This document shows positions 26,562 through 35,014 of a stretch of 64,000 bases of DNA, piece by piece. Source of the DNA: G963664585 sp963664585 (GTDB lineage: Bacteria; Bacillota; Clostridia; Oscillospirales; Ruminococcaceae); the NCBI GenBank assembly GCA_963664585.2, contig CAXXEO010000012.1, positions 1-64,000 of the forward strand. The letters are read 5' to 3'. Below the pieces are notes generated by a model. The model was given only the letters and a program-made list of their open reading frames with translations. It ran no database searches and was not told the origin of the DNA. Made by a program: the position numbers and the translations under genes. Positions within the stretch are counted from its first letter, which is position 1, and every line of letters begins with the position of its first letter.

Positions 26562-27493
26562 AACATATCCTCAGCGGCGGCAGTCAGCAGTGCTATTCCG
26601 ACGGCATTATCAGTCGAAAGCGCCGGTTCGGCAAAAAAACCACCATATTTTTCACCGATTCGTTTTTGGATGATAGAATTGGCCATGACCCCTCCCGAAT
26701 AGATCAGGGGCAGGCTTCCACAGTCTTTCAGAGCGTCTTCTGTCATCTTTGCGACAACTGAGCAGACATACTCTATACAGTATTTTGCCACATTTTCGGG
26801 CGGCTCTTCACTGCCAATCATTTTTTTGCAAATATTTTCAAGGCCAGAAATGGCTGGGTTTTTCCCCACAAAGGACGGACGAATCCGATAGCTTTGGTTT
26901 GAGGTGAGTGATAGCTTGTCCAGTGCGGCACCGGCGGGAAAGGAAAGTCCCAAGAAAGACCCGATGCGGTCAATAGCCTGACCTGTGTTCAAATCCAGCG
27001 TGGAGGCAAGCGTGGAGATAGAAAAACGCTTGCCATCCCCTTCCACCAAAAGGCAGTCGGTTGTTCCACCGGAAATGTGCATTGCGATAAAGCGTGAGCC
27101 TAGAAGTTCCAGCCTGCCGGTTGAATAGAGGGCGGCGGCGATATGTCCGTCCTGATGTGTGAAGGCGTGAAGAGGAACCCCAAGAGCCGCGGTTGCCGTA
27201 CGCGCAGCCATCTCACCAGCTAAAAAGCATGGCATATACGAGCCTTCCACTCCTCTGGGGCGAGTGGAAACGCCGACTGCGGCCGGCCTTTGGGCTGAGT
27301 GGGTCATCAGCCGCTCGACCACGTTGCCAAGTTCTTTGACATGCGAAAAAACGGCGTCGCTCTGCCTGAGGCCGACGGCACCATCCTTAACGGTAAGCGG
27401 GCGTTTTTCACCCACTGCAATCTTTTTTTCACTGTCATAAAGGGCAGCAGAACTTGTATAGTTACTGGTATCAATGCCAAGATAGCCCGACAT
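26558..27493 (-). CDS. TsaD/Kae1-like (peptidase M22-family) paralogue
   Basis: 311 residues with the ASKHA-fold signatures GIDTSNYTSSAALYD, a metal-type HxxxH in FTHQDGHIAAAL, HISGGTTDCLLV and IYSGGVMANSIIQ. It resembles the tRNA threonylcarbamoyladenosine enzyme TsaD, but is shorter and is embedded in the nusB-xseA cluster, where Clostridia often carry a second, uncharacterised member. I would not call it tsaD without checking for a canonical copy elsewhere. Confidence 0.85.
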   Translation of the reverse strand: MSGYLGIDTSNYTSSAALYDSEKKIAVGEKRPLTVKDGAVGLRQSDAVFSHVKELGNVVERLMTHSAQRPAAVGVSTRPRGVEGSYMPCFLAGEMAARTATAALGVPLHAFTHQDGHIAAALYSTGRLELLGSRFIAMHISGGTTDCLLVEGDGKRFSISTLASTLDLNTGQAIDRIGSFLGLSFPAGAALDKLSLTSNQSYRIRPSFVGKNPAISGLENICKKMIGSEEPPENVAKYCIEYVCSVVAKMTEDALKDCGSLPLIYSGGVMANSIIQKRIGEKYGGFFAEPALSTDNAVGIALLTAAAEDML

Positions 27494-27496
27494 ATC

Positions 27497-27907
27497 TTAG
27501 CTTTTCTCGGGTAATTGGCTTCGAGCATAGGCTCCCAATACCCCGTTTATATAGGCGGCATCCTCATCGGTTGCAAACTTTTTGGCCAGCTCCACCGCTT
27601 CGTTGATGCTTACGCTGACAGGAATATCATCAAAGCTGTCAATTTCACAGATAGCAACACGCATGATGGCGAGAGCAACCCTTGAAAGCCTGTCAATTTT
27701 CCACCCGGTGAGATTTATCGTAATCTTCCTGTCGATATCCTCCATTTTGGCTTCAACACCAAGGGACAGGTTTTTCGCAAAGTCATCTATTTGCTCATTC
27801 CTGCCTTCAAAAGCGTCCGTTATGATCTGTAATATATTATCATCATCCCGGAAGGATTTCTCGAAAATCAGGGCCATAGCCTGTTCTCTGGCGTCATGTC
27901 TTTTCAT
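27497..27907 (-). CDS. nusB: Transcription antitermination factor NusB
   Basis: An all-helical RNA-binding protein of the rRNA antitermination complex, about 136 residues. Begins MKRHDAREQAMALIFEKSF and contains RVALAIMRVAICEI and SINEAVELAKKFATDEDAAYINGVLGA, both characteristic. The family usually begins at this MKR; an upstream ATG at 27919 has GGAG only 2 nt away and is the alternative start. First gene of the run down to recN. Confidence 0.93.
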   Translation of the reverse strand: MKRHDAREQAMALIFEKSFRDDDNILQIITDAFEGRNEQIDDFAKNLSLGVEAKMEDIDRKITINLTGWKIDRLSRVALAIMRVAICEIDSFDDIPVSVSINEAVELAKKFATDEDAAYINGVLGAYARSQLPEKS

Positions 27908-28163
27908 ACCGTGTCCCATTTCTCCAGCGGCAGGAGCATCGCGCTCTGAAGAATTATTATCATCTGCCGCTGGGTAATGATAATAAGCTGTCTATCATCT
28001 CTAGTTCGCTGCCACCCAAAGATAAACCGGAGGGCAAACAGCAAAGCGCTTTATCAGTTTTCATATTGGCAGTGCTTATTGCACAGCGCTTGTGGCATTC
28101 TGTCCATTCATCCAATGGTCCTAGAATGATAAATGCCGAAGCGCCAGAAGTGCCGCATCCGCG

Positions 28164-28203
28164 AAAAAACGCACCCTCCGGCATTGCAGGAGGGCCGCGT
28201 TTT
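28164..28203 (-). terminator. Terminator of the Asp23-family gene
   Basis: On the minus strand ACGCGGCCCTCC pairs with GGAGGGTGCGT around a 9-nt loop and is followed by six U. The 250 nt from here to nusB hold no gene I would accept; the nusB promoter is presumably there. Confidence 0.75.
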
Positions 28204-28586
28204 TACTGTATTTTTGTTTTTTGTACCGGTGTCTGAGGCTCAAAAGCGACCCCCGCTACGGTTACATTGACTTTTGAAACGGCAATTCCGGTCATGCTTT
28301 GAACCGCCTCTTTGACCGCGACTTGAATCTGTCCGGCGACATCCGGTATTCTTGCGCCCTGCTTAAGGGTTACACGGATATCAATGACGGCAATGTCATC
28401 AACCAGATCAATAACCACGCCTCTTGCAAGCTGATTCTTACTCGTCCAGCCGGACAGCTTTAAGCTGAATGGAATAAGTCCCTGCACACCCTCTACCTCG
28501 CGGGCGGTGTTGCTCGCAATGGTAGCGATGACATCGCGGGAAATTCGCAAACTTCCCACAGGCTGTTTTGGTAGATTGTTATGCAT
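28203..28586 (-). CDS. Asp23/Gls24-family protein
   Basis: 127 residues. Characteristic pattern: SLRISRDVIATIASNTAREVEGV at the start and a C-terminal half with the alternating-valine stretch DLVDDIAVIDIRVTLKQGARIPDVAGQIQ. Members are linked to envelope stress and alkaline-shock response and are common before nusB in Clostridia. The start at 28586 has GGAGG 6 nt upstream; a longer frame from 28622 lacks an SD. Monocistronic by its terminator. Confidence 0.9.
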   Translation of the reverse strand: MHNNLPKQPVGSLRISRDVIATIASNTAREVEGVQGLIPFSLKLSGWTSKNQLARGVVIDLVDDIAVIDIRVTLKQGARIPDVAGQIQVAVKEAVQSMTGIAVSKVNVTVAGVAFEPQTPVQKTKIQ

Positions 28587-28659
28587 AAGAAACCTCCACG
28601 AGTCCCCGTCCGATGACACCATTTATCCTGCCATAGCAGCTTCAAAAACGATCTCAAAC

Positions 28660-28700
28660 GGCGCGGTTCCGCATTTTGTGGCGGCGGAACGCCTTTTTTT
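28660..28700. terminator. GC-rich hairpin with a T-run in the gap before spoIIIAH
   Basis: GGCGCGGTTCCGC pairs imperfectly with GCGGCGGAACGCC around an 8-nt loop. Seven T follow on the plus strand, whereas on the minus strand (the direction of the genes) the run precedes the stem and only a short U-stretch comes later. Probable end of the spoIIIA operon despite the unusual polarity. Confidence 0.5.
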
Positions 28701-28794
28701 AGTCCTTACGGCAGTTGATCATACGAGTTACTTAACCGTATTTAATATTAACTTCTTGATTTATTATTATATCAATATTTTTGTTAATGCACAA

Positions 28795-29325
28795 CTATTT
28801 TATCTCGACAATCGAGATATTTTCAACTGGGATATTTACCTCTTTCAGGATAATGTCTTTCATCTGTACGACTTCATTGGCTAGAAGCCCTGCCGAATGT
28901 ACAACAACATCCACATTTTTCGTGTCGTAGTAAACCATACATTCATTAAAGCCCTTTGCTTTAATTAGATTTTCGATTTTTCCTTCTGCCTCAATCGAGT
29001 CGGCAAGTTCAGAAACCTTTGTTGTAAGGGCAGCACGCTGCTCGGTGGTAATATTCTGATCCTTCAGCATGGTGTTGATTGCCTCAGTTGCTTCATCGCG
29101 TGATTTTGTACGCGTTAGCTTTGCTTCGGCAAAATAGGCATTGGTAGTAGTTGACGTTTTGTCAACATACTGTGCGTCACCGTAATTTTTTACATTATTT
29201 ACTTTTCCGGTGACCTCAAGCCCATTGCTCAAATCTGCATACTGCCAGTTAAGGTAGACAGCGATGGATAGTCCCAGGATAAGCGCTGCTAAAATAATCT
29301 GCTTCTTTCCAACGATCATATTCAT
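28795..29325 (-). CDS. spoIIIAH: Stage III sporulation protein AH
   Basis: Mother-cell component of the SpoIIIA-SpoIIQ channel across the forespore membranes, 176 residues. One N-terminal transmembrane helix (IILAALILGLSIAVYLNW), then an extracellular YscJ/FliF-like domain with ANEVVQMKDIIL and the C-terminal PVENISIVEIK. The start at 29325 has AGGGGG 8 nt upstream; the longer frame reaches back into spoIIIAG. Last gene of the operon. Confidence 0.93.
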   Translation of the reverse strand: MNMIVGKKQIILAALILGLSIAVYLNWQYADLSNGLEVTGKVNNVKNYGDAQYVDKTSTTTNAYFAEAKLTRTKSRDEATEAINTMLKDQNITTEQRAALTTKVSELADSIEAEGKIENLIKAKGFNECMVYYDTKNVDVVVHSAGLLANEVVQMKDIILKEVNIPVENISIVEIK

Positions 29326-29345
29326 CAATTTTTCCCCCTGATCTA

Positions 29346-29924
29346 TTATGCTATTTTTATTACGCATACTCTGGTTGATGAAATCCCCAATGCGGTGGTT
29401 ACCGCCGTTGTTACCCTCTGGTTTACCACCGGATTTCCTGCTCCTTCGCATACCACCACGACCCCCTTAATTTTTGGTTCAACTTGTTTGAGTAAAAGCG
29501 CCTGTTCACCTGTACCATCAATATCCAAAAGTATGTATTTCTTTTCAGTGCTCGCATTTTCCTCGGACTTTACCAACTGGCCTTGATCAAAGCTTTGACT
29601 GCGCTCACCGCTGCTTTTTCCTTCTTCTGCATAAACATATTCTGTTCCGTTTTCCAAAGTCACAAGGATTTTAACTTTTCCAACCCCTTCTATTGAGGAC
29701 ACAATGCTCATCATGCGGTCCTCTAACTGCGTAATGTATTTCGAGCTTACATCATCCGCCCCCTTGATGGCTTTTTTTGCCGACCCGGTTGGGATAAATG
29801 AAGAAAGAAGTACAAGCATCATCCCCGCCAGCCCTACTGCGACCGCAATTTTAACCTTTCGCTCTGCTCCAACAAAGCCTTTAAAAATACTTATGAGTGT
29901 ACCTTTTTCTTCTGCGGTTTTCAT
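29346..29924 (-). CDS. spoIIIAG: Stage III sporulation protein AG
   Basis: Ring-forming protein of the SpoIIIA complex, 192 residues. One helix near the N-terminus (IAVAVGLAGMMLVLLSSFI), then the domain containing MMSIVSSIEGVGKVKILVTLENG and PKIKGVVVVCEGAGNPVVNQRVTTAV, with an alpha-helical end LGISSTRVCVIKI. GAGGTGG SD before ATG 29924. 20 nt separate it from spoIIIAH. Confidence 0.95.
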   Translation of the reverse strand: MKTAEEKGTLISIFKGFVGAERKVKIAVAVGLAGMMLVLLSSFIPTGSAKKAIKGADDVSSKYITQLEDRMMSIVSSIEGVGKVKILVTLENGTEYVYAEEGKSSGERSQSFDQGQLVKSEENASTEKKYILLDIDGTGEQALLLKQVEPKIKGVVVVCEGAGNPVVNQRVTTAVTTALGISSTRVCVIKIA

Positions 29925-29934
29925 CTGTCCACCT

Positions 29935-30408
29935 CTATTGATATCCGATTTTTACAGCCAAACCAAGCTCACTTTGAAGTGTTGACCGAATGCTGTCATG
30001 GCTGTCACGACAACTGGATGGCAGCAAAAGCTCTACATCGGTTATGGCAATCTCGTCCTCAGATATACTAATGTTTATTCTAATGTCTATCGGATTTATA
30101 CCCATTTTTCTCAATTTGTCCGTTAACAGTTCTTCAAGGTTTTTTTGGGCAGCATCCAAGAAGACTTTATCATAGATCTCATCATTTGCCCCGGCTTCCT
30201 CTCTTCCCCATTCTGAAAAGCCATCTGAAAGATCAACAGAAAGTGAGGTCAGCCTGGATATGGGTAAAACAATGCATAACAGCATAAAAAGTGAGGTTAC
30301 CATGCGCATCAGCTTGCTGAGACCGGATCTGGGCGACACCGCTTCTATGATTGCCGAAATGACCCCCGCCGCGCACAAAGAGAAGGTCCACTGTCTGAAC
30401 ATATCCAT
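29935..30408 (-). CDS. spoIIIAF: Stage III sporulation protein AF
   Basis: 157 residues, two N-terminal transmembrane helices (FSLCAAGVISAIIEAV and MVTSLFMLLCIVLPI), then a soluble domain beginning around YDKVFLDAAQKNLEELL. Part of the SpoIIIA membrane assembly. SD AAGGAGG before ATG 30408. A 69-nt gap separates it from spoIIIAE upstream. Confidence 0.92.
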   Translation of the reverse strand: MDMFRQWTFSLCAAGVISAIIEAVSPRSGLSKLMRMVTSLFMLLCIVLPISRLTSLSVDLSDGFSEWGREEAGANDEIYDKVFLDAAQKNLEELLTDKLRKMGINPIDIRINISISEDEIAITDVELLLPSSCRDSHDSIRSTLQSELGLAVKIGYQ

Positions 30409-30477
30409 ATTAAGCCTCCTTCACCAATTGTGTCGGCATAAAAAATACAGATTCACCATGTCCTTATGACTCATCAC

Positions 30478-31602
30478 CTAACCAGAACCCAACGTCAGCA
30501 TAACACCCGTTGAAATGATCATGAGAAGCGCCGTGCAAAGCACAATTGCCATCAACACAGAAAGCACCTCAGACAACGCCTTGAGGATAGTGGCGACCTG
30601 CTTGATACCAAGCATACTTCCAATCGCCTCTGCGGCGAAAAAGACAAGATACCATACGCAAACTCGCGCAAGTACTGGCAGAAAGGTAAAAAGGGCCACG
30701 ACAACTCCAAAGCTGCCTACCGTGGTTTTAATCAGGCGCATGCAGCCCTGTGCGGCCATAAATGCGTCGGACAAAGCGCTTCCCACAACAGGTACAAAAC
30801 TGCCTATCAGGAACTTTGTGGTTTTGACAGCCAATGTATCTGCCCCTGTGGCGATAAAACTTTGTATGGTGAGAAATCCGACGAAGATCGTCATCAGAAA
30901 GGTTAATGTCCAGGTAGCAAAGGATTTAATGGCGCCGGCGACACGGCAAATCCCCTCATTTGAAGAAATCCCTCCGACCAAGCACAGAGAAACATATGTT
31001 CCCATCAGTGGGACAAGAACAGTAGAGGTGATCTGCGCGATAAACTGGCACGCTCCCAATAGAGCCATATTATAAGCAGTTGCTGTGAGGGGCATCCCAG
31101 CGGACGTGATGACCGCGGCGAAAACCGGTATATAAGAGAGCATGAAGGTTACACTGTCTCTGATAGCATGTGCAACCGCAGTGATGCAGTCTGTAATCGG
31201 CACAGATACAGCTGCAGCTACGCAAAGGGTTGCGACCAAATTGAATACAGATGCTGTTGCGCTTTCCATCCCTCCAAATTTGAGGGCCTCCAGCATCGCA
31301 CAGAGAAGAATGATTCCGATCACAGAGAATAAGGTCCCCTTGATTTCCTCGATCATATGGAAGACATATTTGGCCATCACGGAAAGCAGCTTCGACGGGC
31401 TCATTGCCAAAAGCGTCCCCAGATCCAGCTTGTCCAGTCCGTTGTCTTCAAGTAGTTCTTGGGCCTGATCCGGTGTTTTGTCTAAAAGCTCGTTAATCCC
31501 GAACTGTTCAAGTTCGGACGAAATGTCCACGCTACCATCGGTCGCATGGACGGTTACTGTCAGTAAAAATATCACAATGACCGCTGCAATGGTTCTTTTC
31601 AT
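30478..31602 (-). CDS. spoIIIAE: Stage III sporulation protein AE
   Basis: 374 residues, a polytopic membrane protein with an N-terminal signal-like helix (TIAAVIVIFLLTVTVHA). A periplasm-side region follows (LDLGTLLAMSPSKLLSVMAKYV), then about seven helices with the conserved YIPVFAAVITSAGMPLTATAYN, FVGFLTIQSFIA and KFLIGSFVPVVGSALSDAF. Core channel component of the feeding-tube apparatus. Confidence 0.95.
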   Translation of the reverse strand: MKRTIAAVIVIFLLTVTVHATDGSVDISSELEQFGINELLDKTPDQAQELLEDNGLDKLDLGTLLAMSPSKLLSVMAKYVFHMIEEIKGTLFSVIGIILLCAMLEALKFGGMESATASVFNLVATLCVAAAVSVPITDCITAVAHAIRDSVTFMLSYIPVFAAVITSAGMPLTATAYNMALLGACQFIAQITSTVLVPLMGTYVSLCLVGGISSNEGICRVAGAIKSFATWTLTFLMTIFVGFLTIQSFIATGADTLAVKTTKFLIGSFVPVVGSALSDAFMAAQGCMRLIKTTVGSFGVVVALFTFLPVLARVCVWYLVFFAAEAIGSMLGIKQVATILKALSEVLSVLMAIVLCTALLMIISTGVMLTLGSG

Positions 31603-31610
31603 ATCCTCTC

Positions 31611-32000
31611 CTACAATCCGAAAAAGGAACTTGCGATCGTCAATATTTCCTTGAAAAGGGGGATGCTGATCAGAAGCACGGCAATCCTTCCGGCAAGCTC
31701 AACCTTTGAGGCAATCGCGCTTTCCCCAGCGTCGCGGCAGCTGTCACATGCAAGTTGGGTGATAAAGCAGATTCCCAGTGCTTTAAGAAGTATCTGCGCA
31801 TATTCTGTGGGCAGGCTGGCCGCTGACATAATGTTCTGGATTTCCTCTATGAGAGGTGCGATGCTGCCAATGATAGCGAACAGGATCACCACGCCCGCCA
31901 TCAGAGAGATCAGCATGGCAAACTCCGGCTTCATCTGACGGAGTACTATCGCCAGTATGGCCGCGATAATTCCAATTCCAATGATGCTAAAAAACTCCAT
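31611..32000 (-). CDS. spoIIIAD: Stage III sporulation protein AD
   Basis: 129 residues, about four transmembrane helices, with the typical stretch AILAIVLRQMKPEFAMLISLMAG and LLKALGICFITQLACDSCRDAGESAIASKVELAGR. Membrane component of the SpoIIIA complex. Separated from spoIIIAC by 4 nt and from spoIIIAE by 8 nt. Confidence 0.95.
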   Translation of the reverse strand: MEFFSIIGIGIIAAILAIVLRQMKPEFAMLISLMAGVVILFAIIGSIAPLIEEIQNIMSAASLPTEYAQILLKALGICFITQLACDSCRDAGESAIASKVELAGRIAVLLISIPLFKEILTIASSFFGL

Positions 32001-32004
32001 GGCT

Positions 32005-32199
32005 TTAAAGTTTAAAAACGGTTTTCACCGTTTCGAATAGATTACTAATTTCATAGATCATCATCATCAGAACAACAATTAGCCCGGCGAGGGTGGTCAT
32101 CATGGCCTGCTCTTCCCTGCCCGAACGAATCAGCACCTGATTGAGAACGGATACAATGATCCCAATGGCGGCAATGCGAAATATCAGGTCGACGTCCAT
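32005..32199 (-). CDS. spoIIIAC: Stage III sporulation protein AC
   Basis: 64 residues, two transmembrane helices with the conserved DLIFRIAAIGIIVSVLNQVL and GREEQAMMTTLAGLIVVLMMM. A small membrane subunit of the SpoIIIA complex; its size matches the Bacillus protein. Confidence 0.95.
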   Translation of the reverse strand: MDVDLIFRIAAIGIIVSVLNQVLIRSGREEQAMMTTLAGLIVVLMMMIYEISNLFETVKTVFKL

Positions 32200-32209
32200 C
32201 TTCTTCCTC

Positions 32210-32725
32210 CTAAATCAGGACTACTGCAATGACAGCTCCGGCAAGCATGCCGAGGGTCTGATAAAGCTTTGTCCGGTTTTCTTTTTCCGTTCTTGCCAGT
32301 TTCAGATGATCTTCTAAAACTAGCTTGCAGTATTCTATACCGTTTAGCTGGCCGTGGAGCTCCGCCGCACCGATAATATCCGCAAGGTCGGCTAAAAGTG
32401 TCCTTTCGTCTTTTGTCAATAGCATTTGGGTACCGTTCGACGCCTGTCTCCATGCATTAGGGACAGGGGTTCCTTGTTCCACCGCCTCCAAAAATGCAGG
32501 CAAGATATCAATCTTCAAGTACTCTTCACGCATGTTCAGCTCATATCCTATGCGCTCAATGGTGGAAAGGGTGTATTCGAGCTGATGTTTAAACGCTCCC
32601 AGCAGAGAGACACACCGTTCAAGCTCATATACCCGCCTGGAAACCCTTGCCGATAGGATATACCCGGTCAGCCATGCGCTTGCCATCAGCATCGCCGCCC
32701 CTGAAGCCCGAATCCAAAAGATCAA
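32210..32725 (-). CDS. spoIIIAB: Stage III sporulation protein AB
   Basis: 171 residues with an N-terminal membrane helix (SGAAMLMASAWLTGYIL), a central helical domain (LGAFKHQLEYTLSTIERIG, FLEAVEQGTPVPNAW) and a C-terminal hydrophobic helix (LGMLAGAVIAVVLI), the family pattern. Its start lies about 100 nt inside the 3' end of spoIIIAA in a different frame, and the N-terminus given is needed for the membrane helix. Confidence 0.9.
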   Translation of the reverse strand: MIFWIRASGAAMLMASAWLTGYILSARVSRRVYELERCVSLLGAFKHQLEYTLSTIERIGYELNMREEYLKIDILPAFLEAVEQGTPVPNAWRQASNGTQMLLTKDERTLLADLADIIGAAELHGQLNGIEYCKLVLEDHLKLARTEKENRTKLYQTLGMLAGAVIAVVLI

Positions 32726-33668
32726 TGATGTTCACCACACTTTTAATCTTACAGGGGGATTTTGCACCCTCTAAAAGAACTAGCTTTTTAAACGCGCCTG
32801 TATCAATCAATCCTTTTCCCTGCGGACGGCGTAAAAGCTCATCCACTGATGAGGCATGTATGCTTGTGATAATGGCAACACCACCATTTACACCCGCAGA
32901 TACGGCCGCGATCTCCTCGGGGGCCCCAATCTCATCGCAGATGATAAGATCGGGGGAAAGGCTTCGCATCGCTGACAGTATCCCTTCACCTTTGGGATAC
33001 CCGTTTAAAAGATCTGTGGAAGGGCCAAGATCATTTTGTGGGATACCGTTATAGGCGCCGCCGATCTCCCCTCTTTCATCCACAACTGCCACACGATAGC
33101 CGATCCCCGTCCTCCCTGTGGAAAGTTGTCGCGCCAGTTCTCTTAAAATGGTAGTCTTTCCGCTTCCCGGCGGACCCGCAATCAGAATACCGCAGAGCTC
33201 TTTCACGAGGATTTCAGATAAGATTCGTTCCGCACACCCGTGGCTTTGTCTAGCCACGCGAATGTTAATGGAGGATATTTCCCTAACAGTAAAAAAACTA
33301 TCTTCTTTGCGCACAGCCGTTCCGCAGACTCCGGCCCTGTGTCCGCCGGGTATGGAGATAAAACCTTCTCTAATTTCCTGCTCGTGAGTATGGATCGAAT
33401 AATCGCAAAGTGATCGTATGCAGGCCAAAAGCTCGTTCTGTGTCACGATATAGCAGTCACTCCCCGCAAAATCTGCAAGAGATGAGTCTGAGCGAACATA
33501 GTATTGTTTTCCTGATATGTAAAGTGCCAGAGGTTGTCCCACACGAAGCCTGATCTCCGCAAGGCTTTCCTTGATATCGTTTCTTAGATAGAGCACCAGT
33601 TGCTTGATGCCAGGCGACAACTTCTGAGCAAGGTCGCTCAGCCTTTGTGTCTGGGTTTGAACTTCCAT
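32625..33668 (-). CDS. spoIIIAA: Stage III sporulation protein AA (secretion-type ATPase)
   Basis: 347 residues. Cytoplasmic ATPase thought to power the SpoIIIA complex. Seen: EIRLRVGQPLALYISG, Walker A AGPPGSGKTT, the following RVAVVDERGEIGG, and the Walker B region PDLIICDEIG. The start at ATG 33668 has AGGAGG 8 nt upstream; a GTG 9 nt earlier overlaps the SD. Longer than the Bacillus protein (about 307) because the C-terminus runs about 100 nt into spoIIIAB. First gene of the operon; a sigma-E promoter is expected upstream but I cannot point to one. Confidence 0.94.
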   Translation of the reverse strand: MEVQTQTQRLSDLAQKLSPGIKQLVLYLRNDIKESLAEIRLRVGQPLALYISGKQYYVRSDSSLADFAGSDCYIVTQNELLACIRSLCDYSIHTHEQEIREGFISIPGGHRAGVCGTAVRKEDSFFTVREISSINIRVARQSHGCAERILSEILVKELCGILIAGPPGSGKTTILRELARQLSTGRTGIGYRVAVVDERGEIGGAYNGIPQNDLGPSTDLLNGYPKGEGILSAMRSLSPDLIICDEIGAPEEIAAVSAGVNGGVAIITSIHASSVDELLRRPQGKGLIDTGAFKKLVLLEGAKSPCKIKSVVNIIDLLDSGFRGGDADGKRMADRVYPIGKGFQAGI

Positions 33669-33787
33669 ATTTTTCACCTCCTTGCTCTATAGATATTGAC
33701 GCCTGTCCTATTTTAGAACAAAGAAAAAACCACATACCGGTTGAGGGAAAGATAAAAATCAGCCTTCAGCTTACCGGCCCATAGCAG

Positions 33788-33893
33788 ATATAGCCAATTA
33801 ACCTAAAAACTGGCTATAGTTAAAACGTCATTTTTTCTCAGCCTGCGGCGGGGGAAGAAATCACAAGCTTGCTTTCAAGTTAATCAACTATAT
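33788..33893 (+). repeat. MITE-like palindromic repeat, copy 5, decayed centre
   Basis: Ends are conserved (ATATAGCCAATTAACCTAAAAAC and AAGTTAATCAACTATAT). The central stem is disrupted on one side (TTTTCTCAGCCTGCGGCGGGGGAAG split), so the hairpin would be weak. It lies upstream of spoIIIAA. A possible further remnant, TTTTTTTCAGCCTGCGGAAGG, is at 33932-33952. Confidence 0.88.
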
Positions 33894-33979
33894 GATACTT
33901 ACTTTAAACTAAACGATAATAAACTGTTGCTTTTTTTCAGCCTGCGGAAGGCAAAACATGTGTTATCTGAACATAACAG

Positions 33980-34012
33980 AAAAACCTCACACCACTGGTG
34001 TGAGGTTTTTTC
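33980..34012 (-). terminator. Terminator downstream of the gatB-tail duplicate
   Basis: AAAACCTCACACCA pairs with TGGTGTGAGGTTTT, U-run on both strands. It lies 11 nt beyond the duplicated gatB stop codon at 34024, so it is probably the original gatB terminator. Confidence 0.88.
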
Positions 34013-34023
34013 GTTATTTATAC

Positions 34024-34092
34024 TCAACCGAGAATTTTTAGCGCAATGGCGCGAAGAATTTCAGGGTTTCCCTTCCCTTTTGAGGCTTTCAT
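34024..34092 (-). repeat. Duplicate of the 3' end of gatB
   Basis: 69 bp identical to 35015-35083, the last 23 codons or so of gatB including its stop. Similarity fades just beyond (a few matches to about 34097). The two copies are direct repeats 991 bp apart, bracketing the HExxH gene. This copy has lost the rest of gatB, and the gatB-type terminator follows it. Confidence 0.93.
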
Positions 34093-34196
34093 GCACTTTA
34101 CAGTCCAGAAATATATTTTGAGGCATAGCAAAATACAGTGCATTCTGTATAGGCAGATCACATTTGCAACGAGCTAAGCGCAATGATTTAACAGCT

Positions 34197-34982
34197 TTAT
34201 TGCCATGAATAATTTGTAATCAATTGCGTATAGCCTTTCCAGCCATTTTCGTAAATTTCCTTTAAAGTAGAGATATGCTTCATTAAATACAACATAGAGG
34301 CTACAGAAGCAAATTTGTCCCAATATTTTCCGCCATTCGCATCATATGTGTATTTCTTTTGTAAAGTGGGATCTTTTTCGTTTATTGCGTCAATGAGACG
34401 GGTTTTCGCAGTATGAAAGTGATCCTTAAGAGTATTGTCCAGTTGATATTGTTCAATATTCTCTTTAAAGGATAATAAGTGTGCAAAGCCCTCGTGAAAG
34501 GCTATGAATTCTAGGTACTCGGTGTAGGAAAAATTCTCTCTAGGATATTTAGTATTTATTAACACGTGAATCAACTCGTGCGTGAGAAAATTATTGATTA
34601 GCTCAACAAGGCCGCGCCCATTCTTAATATAATTAGCAAAATGAATCAAGTCAATTATAATATACGCCAAGCCTTCGTGTTCCAAAACTAATGCATCATA
34701 TAGCCCTGGTAACCCAACTGTAAACAGTACGGTAGCATGTTCGATAATCACTGGTACACCATCAAAAACATGGCATACCAGGTCATTATTCCGAAATACA
34801 AAGCTTTTGCAGATTTCTATTATTTGCTTGTAGCAGTCCTCGACTTCGACACTACGGCTGGGAGATGGCTTTTCAAACAAATACTTATCTTTTTGGACTT
34901 CATGGTATACCCAGTGATCTGAGTATTCAGAGTATGGTTTGTCAGCCAGATAAAGCTTAATAATGCAGTCATCGACTTTCAT
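34197..34982 (-). CDS. Unrecognised protein with HExxH zinc-peptidase motif, inserted behind gatB
   Basis: 261 residues, no signal peptide or membrane helix. Residues 135-139 are HELIH, a zincin-type motif within a helix (LINNFLTHELIHVLI). 25 residues later comes a second H/E-rich segment, AFHEGFAHLL (163-170), which could give the third zinc ligand. The N-terminal part (to about 120) is not recognised. The start at ATG 34982 has AAGGAG 6 nt upstream; a TTG at 35018 overlaps the gatB stop. Flanked by direct repeats of the gatB tail, so it is a later arrival. The protease function is a motif-based guess; it could equally be a non-peptidase zincin. Confidence 0.7.
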   Translation of the reverse strand: MKVDDCIIKLYLADKPYSEYSDHWVYHEVQKDKYLFEKPSPSRSVEVEDCYKQIIEICKSFVFRNNDLVCHVFDGVPVIIEHATVLFTVGLPGLYDALVLEHEGLAYIIIDLIHFANYIKNGRGLVELINNFLTHELIHVLINTKYPRENFSYTEYLEFIAFHEGFAHLLSFKENIEQYQLDNTLKDHFHTAKTRLIDAINEKDPTLQKKYTYDANGGKYWDKFASVASMLYLMKHISTLKEIYENGWKGYTQLITNYSWQ

Positions 34983-35014
34983 TTCATTCTCCTTAGCTAC
35001 AGAATTAGTTATAT

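Noticed and set aside
27960..28184. Possible 74-residue Cys-containing protein between Asp23 and nusB
   Set aside because: It begins inside the terminator hairpin of the Asp23 gene, lacks an SD, and I recognise no family.
34093..34196. Hairpin-like pair TGCACTTTAC and ATACAGTGCA as a recombination site of the gatB insert
   Set aside because: The match is short and imperfect and no recombinase is nearby; too weak to list as an attachment site.
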